From NCBI RefSeq assembly GCF_015352985.1, contig NZ_JACYXF010000006.1, positions 124,001 through 188,000 of the forward strand: 64,000 nucleotides of DNA, written 5' to 3'. Positions 8,808 to 16,458 of this stretch are shown piece after piece; positions within the stretch are counted from its first letter, which is position 1; each line of letters starts with the position of its first letter. The stretch comes from Noviherbaspirillum malthae (lineage in GTDB: Bacteria > Pseudomonadota > Gammaproteobacteria > Burkholderiales > Burkholderiaceae_D). The notes under the pieces were generated by a model that was given only the letters and a program-made list of their open reading frames with translations, ran no database searches and was not told the DNA's origin. Both the position numbers and the translations under genes were made by a program.

Positions 8808-11800
8808 TTAATGCGCATGCATGCCGGGACCGCAGTCATCATGATTCTTGGCGCACATGATGCGATAGGCCATCAGCGACTTCTTGCGCGCCGCAATGGC
8901 GGCCGGCGTCTTGAATGGTTCCAGGATCTGGCTCACCGAATAATTGAAGCCATTCTTCATCACATACTCGACATTGGCTGCGGTCTTGAGGTCTGCCAGC
9001 GGGTTGCCCCTGACCATCACGAGGTCGGCCAGCTTGCCGGCCTCGATGGTGCCGAGGTCCTTGTCGACCATGCTCATCTTCGCCGCGTTGATCGTCACCG
9101 TCTGCAGCGCCTGGTGATTGTTCAGCACCAGGCCGGCGCCGCGCAGGTTCATGTGCAGCGCAATGCCCGGCGCCACCAGCGGCGAGTCGGTGCCGTAGGC
9201 AAGCAGGCCGCCGGCGGACAGGATCTTCGAGGATTGCTCTGCATCCTTCCTGACCGTTGCTACCTGCGCTGCCGTCGGCCGCGGCGTGGTCTGCAAGCCG
9301 CTGATGAAGTTGGGCGGCACCAGCAGACTGAAGCGTTCGCCGGTGATCAGCGTCGGGTCCTCGCCCACCAGTGCCATCGCCGAGAACAGCGTGTCGACCA
9401 GCCGGAAGTCGGTCTTCGCATGCATGTCGACCGCATCCTGGTAGGTGAAGCCGCCGACCGACTTCGACCAGCCATAGCCCATGCGCTGGGTCGCCGACAG
9501 GTGGGTCGTGCCTCCCAGCCCGGCCGCCGCGCCCGGCGCCAGCATGTGGGTACCGGTCGGTACGCCGAGGTCGAGGCCGGCCTGGGCGATGCGCGTCATG
9601 ATGGGAATCGGAGCGCGCACATAGGACTTCATGTAATCGGTATCCATGGCTTTCGCCTTGGCGATTTCCAGGTCGGCGATCTGCGGCGTGCGCAGTGTGC
9701 GGGCGAAGTTGTAGAACAGGCGGTTGCCCTCCCACAGCGGCGGCGAGATGAACAGCCGCGGGCCGTTCAGGTTGCCGGCTTCCAGCGCCTCGCGCATTTC
9801 CACGCTCTGATGCAGCGGACCGGCTACCGACTGGGTGGAGGTGATGCCATAAGCCAGCATCAGTGCCGCGATCTGCCCGTACTGGCCACCCTGGTACAGC
9901 GTCAGCGGGTGGATATGCGCATCCCACAGGCCGGGCATGACGGTCAGCGCCGAGGCATCGATGAAGCGTTCCGCCGAGGCCTGCGCCGAATCCTGGTGAG
10001 GTCGGATTTCGGTGATGCGGCTGCCGGTGATGACGATATCGACGTTCTGCCGCAGCTGCGGACTCACGCCGTCCCAGACCGCGCCGGCATGGACGATGGT
10101 GGTTCCCGTCGGCACCGCTTGCCGCCATTGCAGGTTGACCGGCACTTCGGTCGCCGAACCGCCGCCGGCGGGAATGGTCTTGAGCTTGCCGGCCGACTTG
10201 TAGAGGATGGTGGACGAGTCGCCGCTCCAGGAAGGCAAATCGGCTACTTCATCGGTGAGCTTGCGCGCCGCACCGGCAGGCGAGCCGTCGGCATTGACCG
10301 GCATCACGTGCAGCACCGAGTCCATGATGAAGGCTACGGTCTTGCCATCCGGCGACAGGGCGGCGGCGCCTTCGTCGCGCTCCGAGATCTGCTGCGGCGG
10401 AGGAGCGACCGGGAAGAACCTGGCTTCCTTGCTGGCGACGTCGATGACGCGCAGCTTGTTGTAGCCCTCGCGGAAGCGGTTGTTGATGCGCTCATTGTCG
10501 ACCAGCATGATGCGCGAGCCGTCGGGCATCCAGTAAGGCGTGCTGACTTGGGTACTGATGGACGGCGTGACGACCTGTGCCGAACGTGCCGCGATATTCC
10601 ATATTTCCAGCTGTCCCGATCCCGTAGTGTAGGCAATGCGGTCGCCGGTGGGCGACATCTTCGGCGTGACCATGGACTTGGCGGCGATCGATGCCAGCCG
10701 CGTGCGTCGGCCGGAAGCGACTTCGACCTGATCGACCGCCAAGGCGCCGGCATTGCCTTTTTCGGAAGAGAAATACACGGCGCTGCCGTCGGCGGTCCAT
10801 TGCGGGCTGCCGTCGCGGTCCTTGTCATTGGTCAGACGCACCGGGGCTTCGCCGATGGTCATCACCCAGACATCGTTGAGTGCGACGAAGGCGATGCGCT
10901 TGCCGTCGGGTGAGAGCGCAGGGGCGCTGATGCCCATGACCTGACGCTGGGTGACGTCGTTGAAATGGCGGTCCTTGGTCTTGGTGAAGACGGGCCGCTT
11001 GACGGTGATCGATGCGGTGAAAGGCACGTCGCGCACGCTTCCGCCCGCGCTGTCGCGGATGCGGATCTTGCCGTCGGCGGTATAGAGAAAGCGTCCGTCG
11101 GGCAGCCAGCGGACCGGGAAGGGGAACAGGTCCTCGCCGCTGGTCACCTCCTTGCCGCCCAGGTTCAGCGCCCGCGCCTCGGTCTGGAATGCCAGCCCCT
11201 GGCCATTCGGCGTCCATGCCGGGAAGCTGCCCGGTCCGGCCAGGGCCGGCGTATCCGCGCCGGAAAATGCGGCGCGGAACACGCGGTTGGTATCGACATA
11301 GGCGATCTGTGTGCCGTCGGGAGAGACCACAGGATTGCTTTCCGCGCCCGGGCCTTTCGTGATCTGCACTGGAGCGCCGCCGCTCAGAGCCACGCGCCAG
11401 ATCTTGTACTGGCCGTCGCCGCTGCGGTCGGAGGCAAATACCAGGGAGCTGCCATCAGGCGTCCATGCCGGTTCGCGGTCATCGAAGAAGCCAGTGGTAA
11501 TTTCCTTCAGATTCGCGCCGTTGGGTTCGATCGTATAGAGATGGTAATTTCCCTCGGGCGTGTAGTTCTGGAACGCGATGAGCTTTCCGTCCGGCGACCA
11601 CACCGGTGCGGTAGGTTCGATTTCCCATCCGGTGATACGCGTCGCCGTGCCGCCGGCAGCGGGAATGACCCACAGCGCGCCTTGCGCGGTGAAGGCGATG
11701 CGATTGCCATCCGGAGACGGCGAGGCCGCCATGTTGGTGCCTTGCTGGAAATCGACCGTGACTTCGCGGGTCGGGCCGGTCAGGGTATTCAACTGTGAAA

Positions 11801-12011
11801 TCGCCGGTGCCTGCTGGTTTGTGTCCGTGCCTGATGCGGCGGCGGGCTGATCGCCGTCGCTGCTGCCGCAGGCGCTGAGCAGGCCTGCCATTGCCATCGC
11901 AATTAACGATGCGGAGCGTTTGATGCGTAGCGAGGAAGGTGAAAAGAGAGGGTGCGGATGGTGCGTGGACGGAAGAGGGACAGCTGTCAAACGACGTTCC
12001 TGTGCTTTCAT
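8808..12011 (-). CDS. TolB-propeller/amidohydrolase fusion lipoprotein
   Basis: A 1067-aa protein starting at ATG 12011 (GGAG 7 nt upstream; the frame also opens at a TTG 4 codons earlier). It carries a lipoprotein signal with lipobox LLSAC near residue 45. Residues about 75-640 hold many TolB/PD40 repeats (SPDGNRIAF, SPDGKLIAF, TPDGSSLVF, SPDGKRIAF), i.e. one or two beta-propellers. Residues about 650-1040 form a metal-dependent amidohydrolase: DAHIHP metal ligands, MKSYV with a candidate carboxylated Lys, GTHML and TTHLS histidines, YGTDSP metal Asp and EAGKLADLVMV. It probably sits in the periplasm or on the outer membrane, cleaving amide or peptide-like substrates. Substrate unknown. Confidence 0.85.
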   Translation of the reverse strand: MKAQERRLTAVPLPSTHHPHPLFSPSSLRIKRSASLIAMAMAGLLSACGSSDGDQPAAASGTDTNQQAPAISQLNTLTGPTREVTVDFQQGTNMAASPSPDGNRIAFTAQGALWVIPAAGGTATRITGWEIEPTAPVWSPDGKLIAFQNYTPEGNYHLYTIEPNGANLKEITTGFFDDREPAWTPDGSSLVFASDRSGDGQYKIWRVALSGGAPVQITKGPGAESNPVVSPDGTQIAYVDTNRVFRAAFSGADTPALAGPGSFPAWTPNGQGLAFQTEARALNLGGKEVTSGEDLFPFPVRWLPDGRFLYTADGKIRIRDSAGGSVRDVPFTASITVKRPVFTKTKDRHFNDVTQRQVMGISAPALSPDGKRIAFVALNDVWVMTIGEAPVRLTNDKDRDGSPQWTADGSAVYFSSEKGNAGALAVDQVEVASGRRTRLASIAAKSMVTPKMSPTGDRIAYTTGSGQLEIWNIAARSAQVVTPSISTQVSTPYWMPDGSRIMLVDNERINNRFREGYNKLRVIDVASKEARFFPVAPPPQQISERDEGAAALSPDGKTVAFIMDSVLHVMPVNADGSPAGAARKLTDEVADLPSWSGDSSTILYKSAGKLKTIPAGGGSATEVPVNLQWRQAVPTGTTIVHAGAVWDGVSPQLRQNVDIVITGSRITEIRPHQDSAQASAERFIDASALTVMPGLWDAHIHPLTLYQGGQYGQIAALMLAYGITSTQSVAGPLHQSVEMREALEAGNLNGPRLFISPPLWEGNRLFYNFARTLRTPQIADLEIAKAKAMDTDYMKSYVRAPIPIMTRIAQAGLDLGVPTGTHMLAPGAAAGLGGTTHLSATQRMGYGWSKSVGGFTYQDAVDMHAKTDFRLVDTLFSAMALVGEDPTLITGERFSLLVPPNFISGLQTTPRPTAAQVATVRKDAEQSSKILSAGGLLAYGTDSPLVAPGIALHMNLRGAGLVLNNHQALQTVTINAAKMSMVDKDLGTIEAGKLADLVMVRGNPLADLKTAANVEYVMKNGFNYSVSQILEPFKTPAAIAARKKSLMAYRIMCAKNHDDCGPGMHAH

Positions 12012-12417
12012 GTATGTCTCCAAGCGAATCCTGATAGATTATTTTTGTTCGCTTCTCCTCCGATCCAGTATTGACGCAATGGAAAGCTTGTAAATCCCCA
12101 AATAGTGAGAGCTTATTAAATCTCAATGGACTAACGCCGGCGTGTCGGCCCTGCAGTGCAGCAGATGAAAAGGTGAGAGTACTGGACAAACGGTCAGACC
12201 GCCTGAACATTTGCACAATCAGGATGCAAAAGCGGCATTTCGAACGTCTTTCGCATCAAGTGCATTGCACAAGACGCCGTGACGCTGAGAAACGATGCCA
12301 CGCATGCCGATGATCGCGCCCATGCATTGCATCGGACGGGCATCATCGCGAATGGATTCGGCGATGATGCCTTTGAGAGGGAAGGGGAAAAGGATATTGA
12401 GGCTGCGACTCCGCGAA
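12012..12417. other. Intergenic region with a long inverted repeat
   Basis: About 400 bp between the nuclease-like gene and the amidohydrolase gene, both on the minus strand. It must contain the amidohydrolase promoter, but no convincing hexamer pair was identified. The one clear structure is the inverted repeat at 12339-12371. Open frames here look like noise. Confidence 0.4.
12339..12371 (-). terminator. 11-bp inverted repeat downstream of the nuclease-like gene (terminator-like, no T-run)
   Basis: The arms GGCATCATCGC (12339-12349) and GCGATGATGCC (12361-12371) are perfect, and the 11-nt loop contains a further GAAT/ATTC pairing. On the minus strand it lies 47 nt after the stop codon at 12418, preceded by a pyrimidine-rich stretch. 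No U-run follows, so Rho-dependent termination or mRNA 3'-end protection is more likely than intrinsic termination. Confidence 0.45.
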
Positions 12418-13029
12418 TCAGCGTGCCTTGCCTTTCGGGGCCTGCGCAACCTTCTGCGTGCCTGCCGCGGCTGAAGCGAGCATGACCAGGTCGGCGTCAT
12501 GCATCAGTGCGATCCGCTGCTGGGCGGCGTAGCGGCCGGCATTTTCGGTCAGCTCCCCCAGCGACATGAACACCATCCCGGCGGCTTCCTTCTCCGCGGC
12601 AGCTGCGAGTTCCTGCAGCGGTTCCACGCCGGTGCGCGCCGCTTTCCAGCGTTTGCAGCCCAGCAGCTGCTTGCCCTGCGGGCCGACGATCTCGAAGTCG
12701 GCGCCGTTGCCGGCATAGCGTGTAATGGTACATCCCTTGTTCCGGTAGGCTTGCTCGATGGCAGCGGAGAGTTCGTTCCAGCTCATCGCGGCAAGTGCCT
12801 GCCTGGCCTGCGCAATGCGGCTCGCGCTGGGTGCCCGCAGCTGCTTCCAGGCGGCGATGAAGCCGATCACCAGGAAGGGAAATCCGGCCGACGGACCGAG
12901 AGCGGCGTACTGGCGCGGCAGCATGGCGCTGGCCAGCAGTCCGAGCACGACGGCAATCACGAAGCTGATCCACCAGGGGGAACGCAGCAGGATTGCGAAG
13001 AGCGACCTTTCCGCCATTTTCAGTTTCAT
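12418..13029 (-). CDS. Membrane-anchored Mrr-like restriction-endonuclease-fold protein
   Basis: A 203-aa protein; the start ATG 13029 has GGAG 7 nt upstream. Two hydrophobic helices lie at about residues 16-58 (SFVIAVVLGLLASAML and GFPFLVIGFIAAW). The C-terminal part has an Mrr/PD-(D/E)XK-like core: AYRNKGCTITRYAGNGADFEIV with the catalytic Asp, then LLGCKRWKAARTGVEPLQEL, where CKRWK carries the conserved Lys. The first motif residue (the Q of the usual QCK) is G here. This arrangement of two TM helices plus an Mrr domain recurs in Burkholderiales proteins of unknown role. No methylase or specificity gene is adjacent, so a classical restriction system is unlikely. Confidence 0.7.
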   Translation of the reverse strand: MKLKMAERSLFAILLRSPWWISFVIAVVLGLLASAMLPRQYAALGPSAGFPFLVIGFIAAWKQLRAPSASRIAQARQALAAMSWNELSAAIEQAYRNKGCTITRYAGNGADFEIVGPQGKQLLGCKRWKAARTGVEPLQELAAAAEKEAAGMVFMSLGELTENAGRYAAQQRIALMHDADLVMLASAAAGTQKVAQAPKGKAR

Positions 13030-13374
13030 GAGCAGGCTCCATCGAAGCAGGGGCGCAAGAACAGCGGGAAAAGTGCAGGGACGGCGTGCAGATCGGAAGG
13101 CATTGTGATGAAAATCGGGTTGCGTCGACGGTGATTGTACAGAAGAAGGGCAGCATTGCCGCGAGGAGTTTGCGCGTGAGGAATTCCCCGCGAAGCAGAT
13201 AAAGCTTATTGCCATTCTTGCACAAGTCACGGACACCGCCGCTTCGTTCTCGCCTTCAATCGCAGCAGCCCGACACTGGCCGCGCCGACGCAGCAGTGGT
13301 GTTTTGCCATACGCGGCATCCTCGAGCGGATTCAGGTAGGCTTTCCCGTCACATCAGGAAGTCGGGATTGATAG
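13030..13374. other. Divergent intergenic region (nuclease-like gene / cytochrome c)
   Basis: About 345 bp holding the promoters of both flanking genes. No repeat, hairpin or strong promoter pair stands out. Confidence 0.3.
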
Positions 13375-13812
13375 ATGAGGAAAGTCGTGATGTTGAGGAA
13401 GCGGCGCGGGGTTCACGCCAGGGATATGTCGAGCCCTCCGGCGCCGCGAGTATTCGTGGTGCTTGCATTGGTGCTGGCGATGACGGCATGGACAGCGCAC
13501 GCCGCGGGCGACGCCGAGGCCGGCCGGCGCGGTTTCGCCAAGTGCGCATCCTGCCACCAGGTGGGGCCGTCGGCACGCGCCGGCTTCGGTCCTCAGCTCA
13601 ACGGCATCATAGGCCGGCAGGCGGGAACGTCCGCAGATTACAAGTACTCTGCCGCGATGAAGAATTCAGGGATCGTCTGGACGGAAGAACGGCTCGCCGC
13701 ATTCCTGAAATCCCCGGACGACGTGGTGCCGGGCAACAAGATGCGCTTCTTCGGCATCCGCAGTGAACAGCAGGTTGCCGACCTGCTCGCCTATCTGCGG
13801 AAATACCAATAA
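13375..13812 (+). CDS. Class I cytochrome c (soluble, mono-haem)
   Basis: A 145-aa periplasmic electron carrier. The N-terminal export segment VFVVLALVLAMTAWTAHAAG (about residues 26-45) is followed by the mature domain GDAEAGRRGFAKCASCHQVG with the single CxxCH haem site. GFGPQLNGIIGRQAG is typical of cytochrome c2/c-550-like proteins. The axial Met lies in VPGNKMRFFG and the last helix is DLLAYLRKYQ. The start could also be Met6 (13390) or Met18 (13426); the signal peptide fits a shorter form better. It stands alone between a nuclease-like gene and a LysR gene, so its partner oxidase or dehydrogenase is unknown. Confidence 0.9.
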   Translation: MRKVVMLRKRRGVHARDMSSPPAPRVFVVLALVLAMTAWTAHAAGDAEAGRRGFAKCASCHQVGPSARAGFGPQLNGIIGRQAGTSADYKYSAAMKNSGIVWTEERLAAFLKSPDDVVPGNKMRFFGIRSEQQVADLLAYLRKYQ

Positions 13813-13865
13813 CGAACGCAGACAGGAAGCGCTCCTGCCTCAAGCATAGGTAAAATGTTTGGCGC

Positions 13866-13894
13866 TTGCAGCGAGCAGACATTTTCCATATATA
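13866..13894 (+). promoter_or_regulatory. Predicted sigma70 promoter of the LysR gene at 13914
   Basis: -35 TTGCAG at 13866-13871, a 17-bp spacer, and -10 TATATA at 13889-13894. Transcription would start near 13901, giving a 12-13 nt leader with GGGGA as ribosome-binding site. Confidence 0.5.
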
Positions 13895-13913
13895 AAAAAC
13901 ACGGGGACTCTTC

Positions 13914-14852
13914 ATGGAACTCAGGCATCTGCGCTACTTCCTTGTCGTGGCGGAAGAAGGGCACTTCACGCGCGCCGCACAGCGGCTGGGCATGCAGCAG
14001 CCACCCTTGAGCCAGCAGATCCGCGCACTGGAACAGGACCTGGGGTTCGAACTCTTCAGGCGGCATCCCAAAGGTGCGGAGCTGACCGTCGGCGGGGCCG
14101 CGTTCCTGCAGGAAGCCAAGGCGATTCTCGACAGCGTGGAGCAGGGCGCCGCGCGCGCGGCAAGGGCGGCCAGCGGTGCCGAAGGCAGGCTGACCATCGG
14201 CTTCACGAGTTCGGCTGCGGCGCATGGACTGATTCCGCAGATCGTGCGCGGCTATCGCGCCGCCAAGCCCGGCGTCGCCATTGAATACAAGGAAGGCAAT
14301 GCGGCTGAGCTTACCGAAGCGCTGGTTGCGGGAACGGTCGATGTCGCTTTCCTGCGCCTGCCGGTGAGCCGTCCTGACGGACTTGCATTCAGTCAATTGC
14401 TGGAGGAGGAAATGCTGCTCGTGCTGCCGCTGGGCCATCCTCTTCTGAGAAAACATGCGGGACGCGGCATGCCGATCGTTCCGCTCAAGTCGCTCAAGGA
14501 CGAACAGTTCATTCTGGTGCGCAGGCACGGCGCGCCCGGCATGTACTCCAATCTGATCGAGGCCTGCGTCAGGGCCGGGTTCACGCCCAACATCGCGGTC
14601 GAGGTGGAGAGGATGATCACCAATATCAGCCTGGTGGCCGCGGGCGCGGGCGTGTCGGCAGTGCCGGCCTCGATGCAGGGCTTTCATGCCGATGCGGTCG
14701 TGTATTGCCGCTTCCAGGATGCGCGGCGCGAACTCAGCGCGCCGCTCACGCTGGCCTATCGAAGCGGCAGCGATGCGCCGACCGTCAGGCAGTTCGTGGA
14801 AGAAGCCGAACGCATCAATGGCTCCATGGCGGCGAAAAGAAGCCGACGGTGA
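13914..14852 (+). CDS. LysR-family regulator (CatR/BenM-type N-terminus)
   Basis: A 312-aa LysR regulator. It starts MELRHLRYFLVVAEEGHFTR, with HTH AAQRLGMQQPPLSQQIRALE and then LGFELFRRHPKGAELT. The MELRHLRYF start and QPPLSQQI are typical of the aromatic/benzoate-catabolon CatR/BenM/TfdR clade. The effector domain follows (LTIGFTSSAAAHGLIPQI). It converges with the DctA-like symporter gene downstream. Effector and targets are unknown; a 12-nt AT-rich string in its promoter recurs upstream of the symporter and hydrolase genes at 16297. Confidence 0.9.
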   Translation: MELRHLRYFLVVAEEGHFTRAAQRLGMQQPPLSQQIRALEQDLGFELFRRHPKGAELTVGGAAFLQEAKAILDSVEQGAARAARAASGAEGRLTIGFTSSAAAHGLIPQIVRGYRAAKPGVAIEYKEGNAAELTEALVAGTVDVAFLRLPVSRPDGLAFSQLLEEEMLLVLPLGHPLLRKHAGRGMPIVPLKSLKDEQFILVRRHGAPGMYSNLIEACVRAGFTPNIAVEVERMITNISLVAAGAGVSAVPASMQGFHADAVVYCRFQDARRELSAPLTLAYRSGSDAPTVRQFVEEAERINGSMAAKRSRR

Positions 14853-14921
14853 TTTCGCGGTTCGCACTGCTCGCGAAATTCGTGCATGGCGTGCATGGTG
14901 TGCATGGCGCCCAACTGCAGC

Positions 14922-16145
14922 CTAGCGGAGCCGCTGCCTGTCAAGCGCGTCTTTTTCCAGTCTGCCGTCCCATGCCGCGATCGCCATGCAGGCCACGCCG
15001 TTTCCGATCACGTTGGCAAGCGGCCTGCACTTGAGCAGCCTTTCTATGCCGACGATCAGCAGCAGGCTGCTGTCCGGCAGGGCGGGTACGGCAGCGATGG
15101 TCGCCGCCAGCGCCATGAAGGCAGAGCCGGCCACGCCGCTTGCTCCCTTGGACGTCACCATCGCCACCGCCAGGATCGTCAGGTATTCGCCGGGGCCGAG
15201 TTCGATTCCGAACGCCTGGGCAAGGAACACCACCGCCATCGCCAGGTAAATATTGCTGCCGTTCAGGTTGAACGAGTAACCCGACGGGATCGCCACGCCG
15301 GCGACGATGCGGGGACAGCCCGCCATTTCCAGTTTTTTCAGCAGGCCGGGCATGGCGGTCACGGACGAAGAGGTGCCGAAGACCAGAAGCAGCTCCTCCT
15401 TGAGATAGCGGATGAAGGCGCCGATGCGGATGCCGGCCCTGCGCGCAAGCAAGCCCAGCGGCACCAAGACGAACAGCCCCGTGGTCGCATACAGCAAGAC
15501 CAGCAGGCGGATCAGCGGCGTGACCGAATGCACGCCGTATCTGCCGACGGAAAAGGCAATCGCGCCGAAGGCTGCCAGAGGCGCAAGATACATCAGCCAT
15601 TGCACCAGCTTCAGCAACTGTGCTCCTATCCGGTCGCAGCGGGCGGAAAATCCTGCGGCGCGGCGTCCGAGCAGGGCTGTCGCCACGCCGCAGATGCAGG
15701 CAAACAGAAGCGCCTGCAGGATGCTGCTTTTCCCGAATGCCTGGAAGACGGTCTGCGGCAGATCCGGCATTGCAATCGCAGCGGCACCGCGTATGCCTGA
15801 AGCGCCGTGCAAGGCTTCCGCGCTCAGCGGAAAGCCGGCTCCGGGCTGCGCGAAATGCGCGGCCAGCAAGCCGGCCAGCAGCGCGAGCGTCGACATCAGT
15901 TCGAAGCAGAAAAAGATCCGCACTCCCAATCTGCCCACCTGCCTGACCTGCACGAGCGCTCCTATGCCCGTCATCACGGTGAAGAAAACGATAGGCACGA
16001 TGAGCAGGCGTATGGCGGCAAGAAACCAGTCGCCGAGCGGCTTCATCTGCATGGCCAGGGATGGCTTGAAATAGCCGAGAAGGATGCCGCCGGCGATGGC
16101 GAATGCCATTTGTGCAAACGGGCTCGGCACTGAGAGTCTCTTCAT
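14922..16145 (-). CDS. Dicarboxylate/amino acid:cation symporter (DAACS, DctA/GltP-like)
   Basis: A 407-aa inner-membrane symporter; start ATG 16145 (MKRLSVPSPFAQ). Family landmarks: MKPLGDWFLAAIRLLIVPIVFFTV (helix 2), the re-entrant serine-rich loop GTSSSVTAMPGLLKKLE, the helix-7 motif GYSFNLNGSNIYLAMAVVFLA, the second re-entrant loop VTSKGASGVAGSAFM and NVIGNGVACMAIAAWDG. These are the ion- and substrate-binding elements of DctA/GltPh. Succinate, malate or fumarate is the usual substrate, but glutamate/aspartate-type carriers share these motifs. Divergent from the hydrolase/porin genes. Confidence 0.9.
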   Translation of the reverse strand: MKRLSVPSPFAQMAFAIAGGILLGYFKPSLAMQMKPLGDWFLAAIRLLIVPIVFFTVMTGIGALVQVRQVGRLGVRIFFCFELMSTLALLAGLLAAHFAQPGAGFPLSAEALHGASGIRGAAAIAMPDLPQTVFQAFGKSSILQALLFACICGVATALLGRRAAGFSARCDRIGAQLLKLVQWLMYLAPLAAFGAIAFSVGRYGVHSVTPLIRLLVLLYATTGLFVLVPLGLLARRAGIRIGAFIRYLKEELLLVFGTSSSVTAMPGLLKKLEMAGCPRIVAGVAIPSGYSFNLNGSNIYLAMAVVFLAQAFGIELGPGEYLTILAVAMVTSKGASGVAGSAFMALAATIAAVPALPDSSLLLIVGIERLLKCRPLANVIGNGVACMAIAAWDGRLEKDALDRQRLR

Positions 16146-16458
16146 GATTGTCGTAGGCCTGCGCATGGAGCCAAGCGGTTGCAGGCGTGAGTGGTGCGAC
16201 GATTCTACAGCAGTTCATGCCGGCGGCAGAGGGGAGTTGCATGGTTTACGCCGCGCTTGCCATTCCGTCATTGCTTCGCTCCGCGACGTTGCAATGCATA
16301 TATAAAAAGTATCGGAATATGGTTATTGAGATATTTGACACGCAGTGAATTCATTTCTACTATCCCGCTCATAAAGAACAGGCCCGCCGATTCCATTGAT
16401 TCCGTTGAATCCATGGGTTTCACGGACCAAGAACATAGTGAATTCACAAGGAGACAGC
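16146..16458. other. Divergent intergenic region with a strong promoter and a 3x9-nt repeat
   Basis: About 313 bp between the DctA-like gene and the hydrolase lipoprotein gene. It contains a 12-nt AT-rich string (CATATATAAAAA, 16297-16308), a consensus-like promoter at 16335-16363 and three imperfect 9-nt repeats (GATTCCATT type) at 16389-16415 within the predicted leader. Confidence 0.5.
16335..16363 (+). promoter_or_regulatory. Predicted strong sigma70 promoter for the hydrolase/porin genes
   Basis: -35 TTGACA (16335-16340, perfect consensus), a 17-bp spacer, and -10 TACTAT (16358-16363). Start near 16370 gives a leader of about 90 nt before the hydrolase ATG at 16459. Confidence 0.65.

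Noticed and set aside
8697-10913. 738-codon open frame on the plus strand
   Set aside because: Antisense to the amidohydrolase lipoprotein, whose minus-strand frame shows clear domains. The plus-strand product has no recognisable motif.
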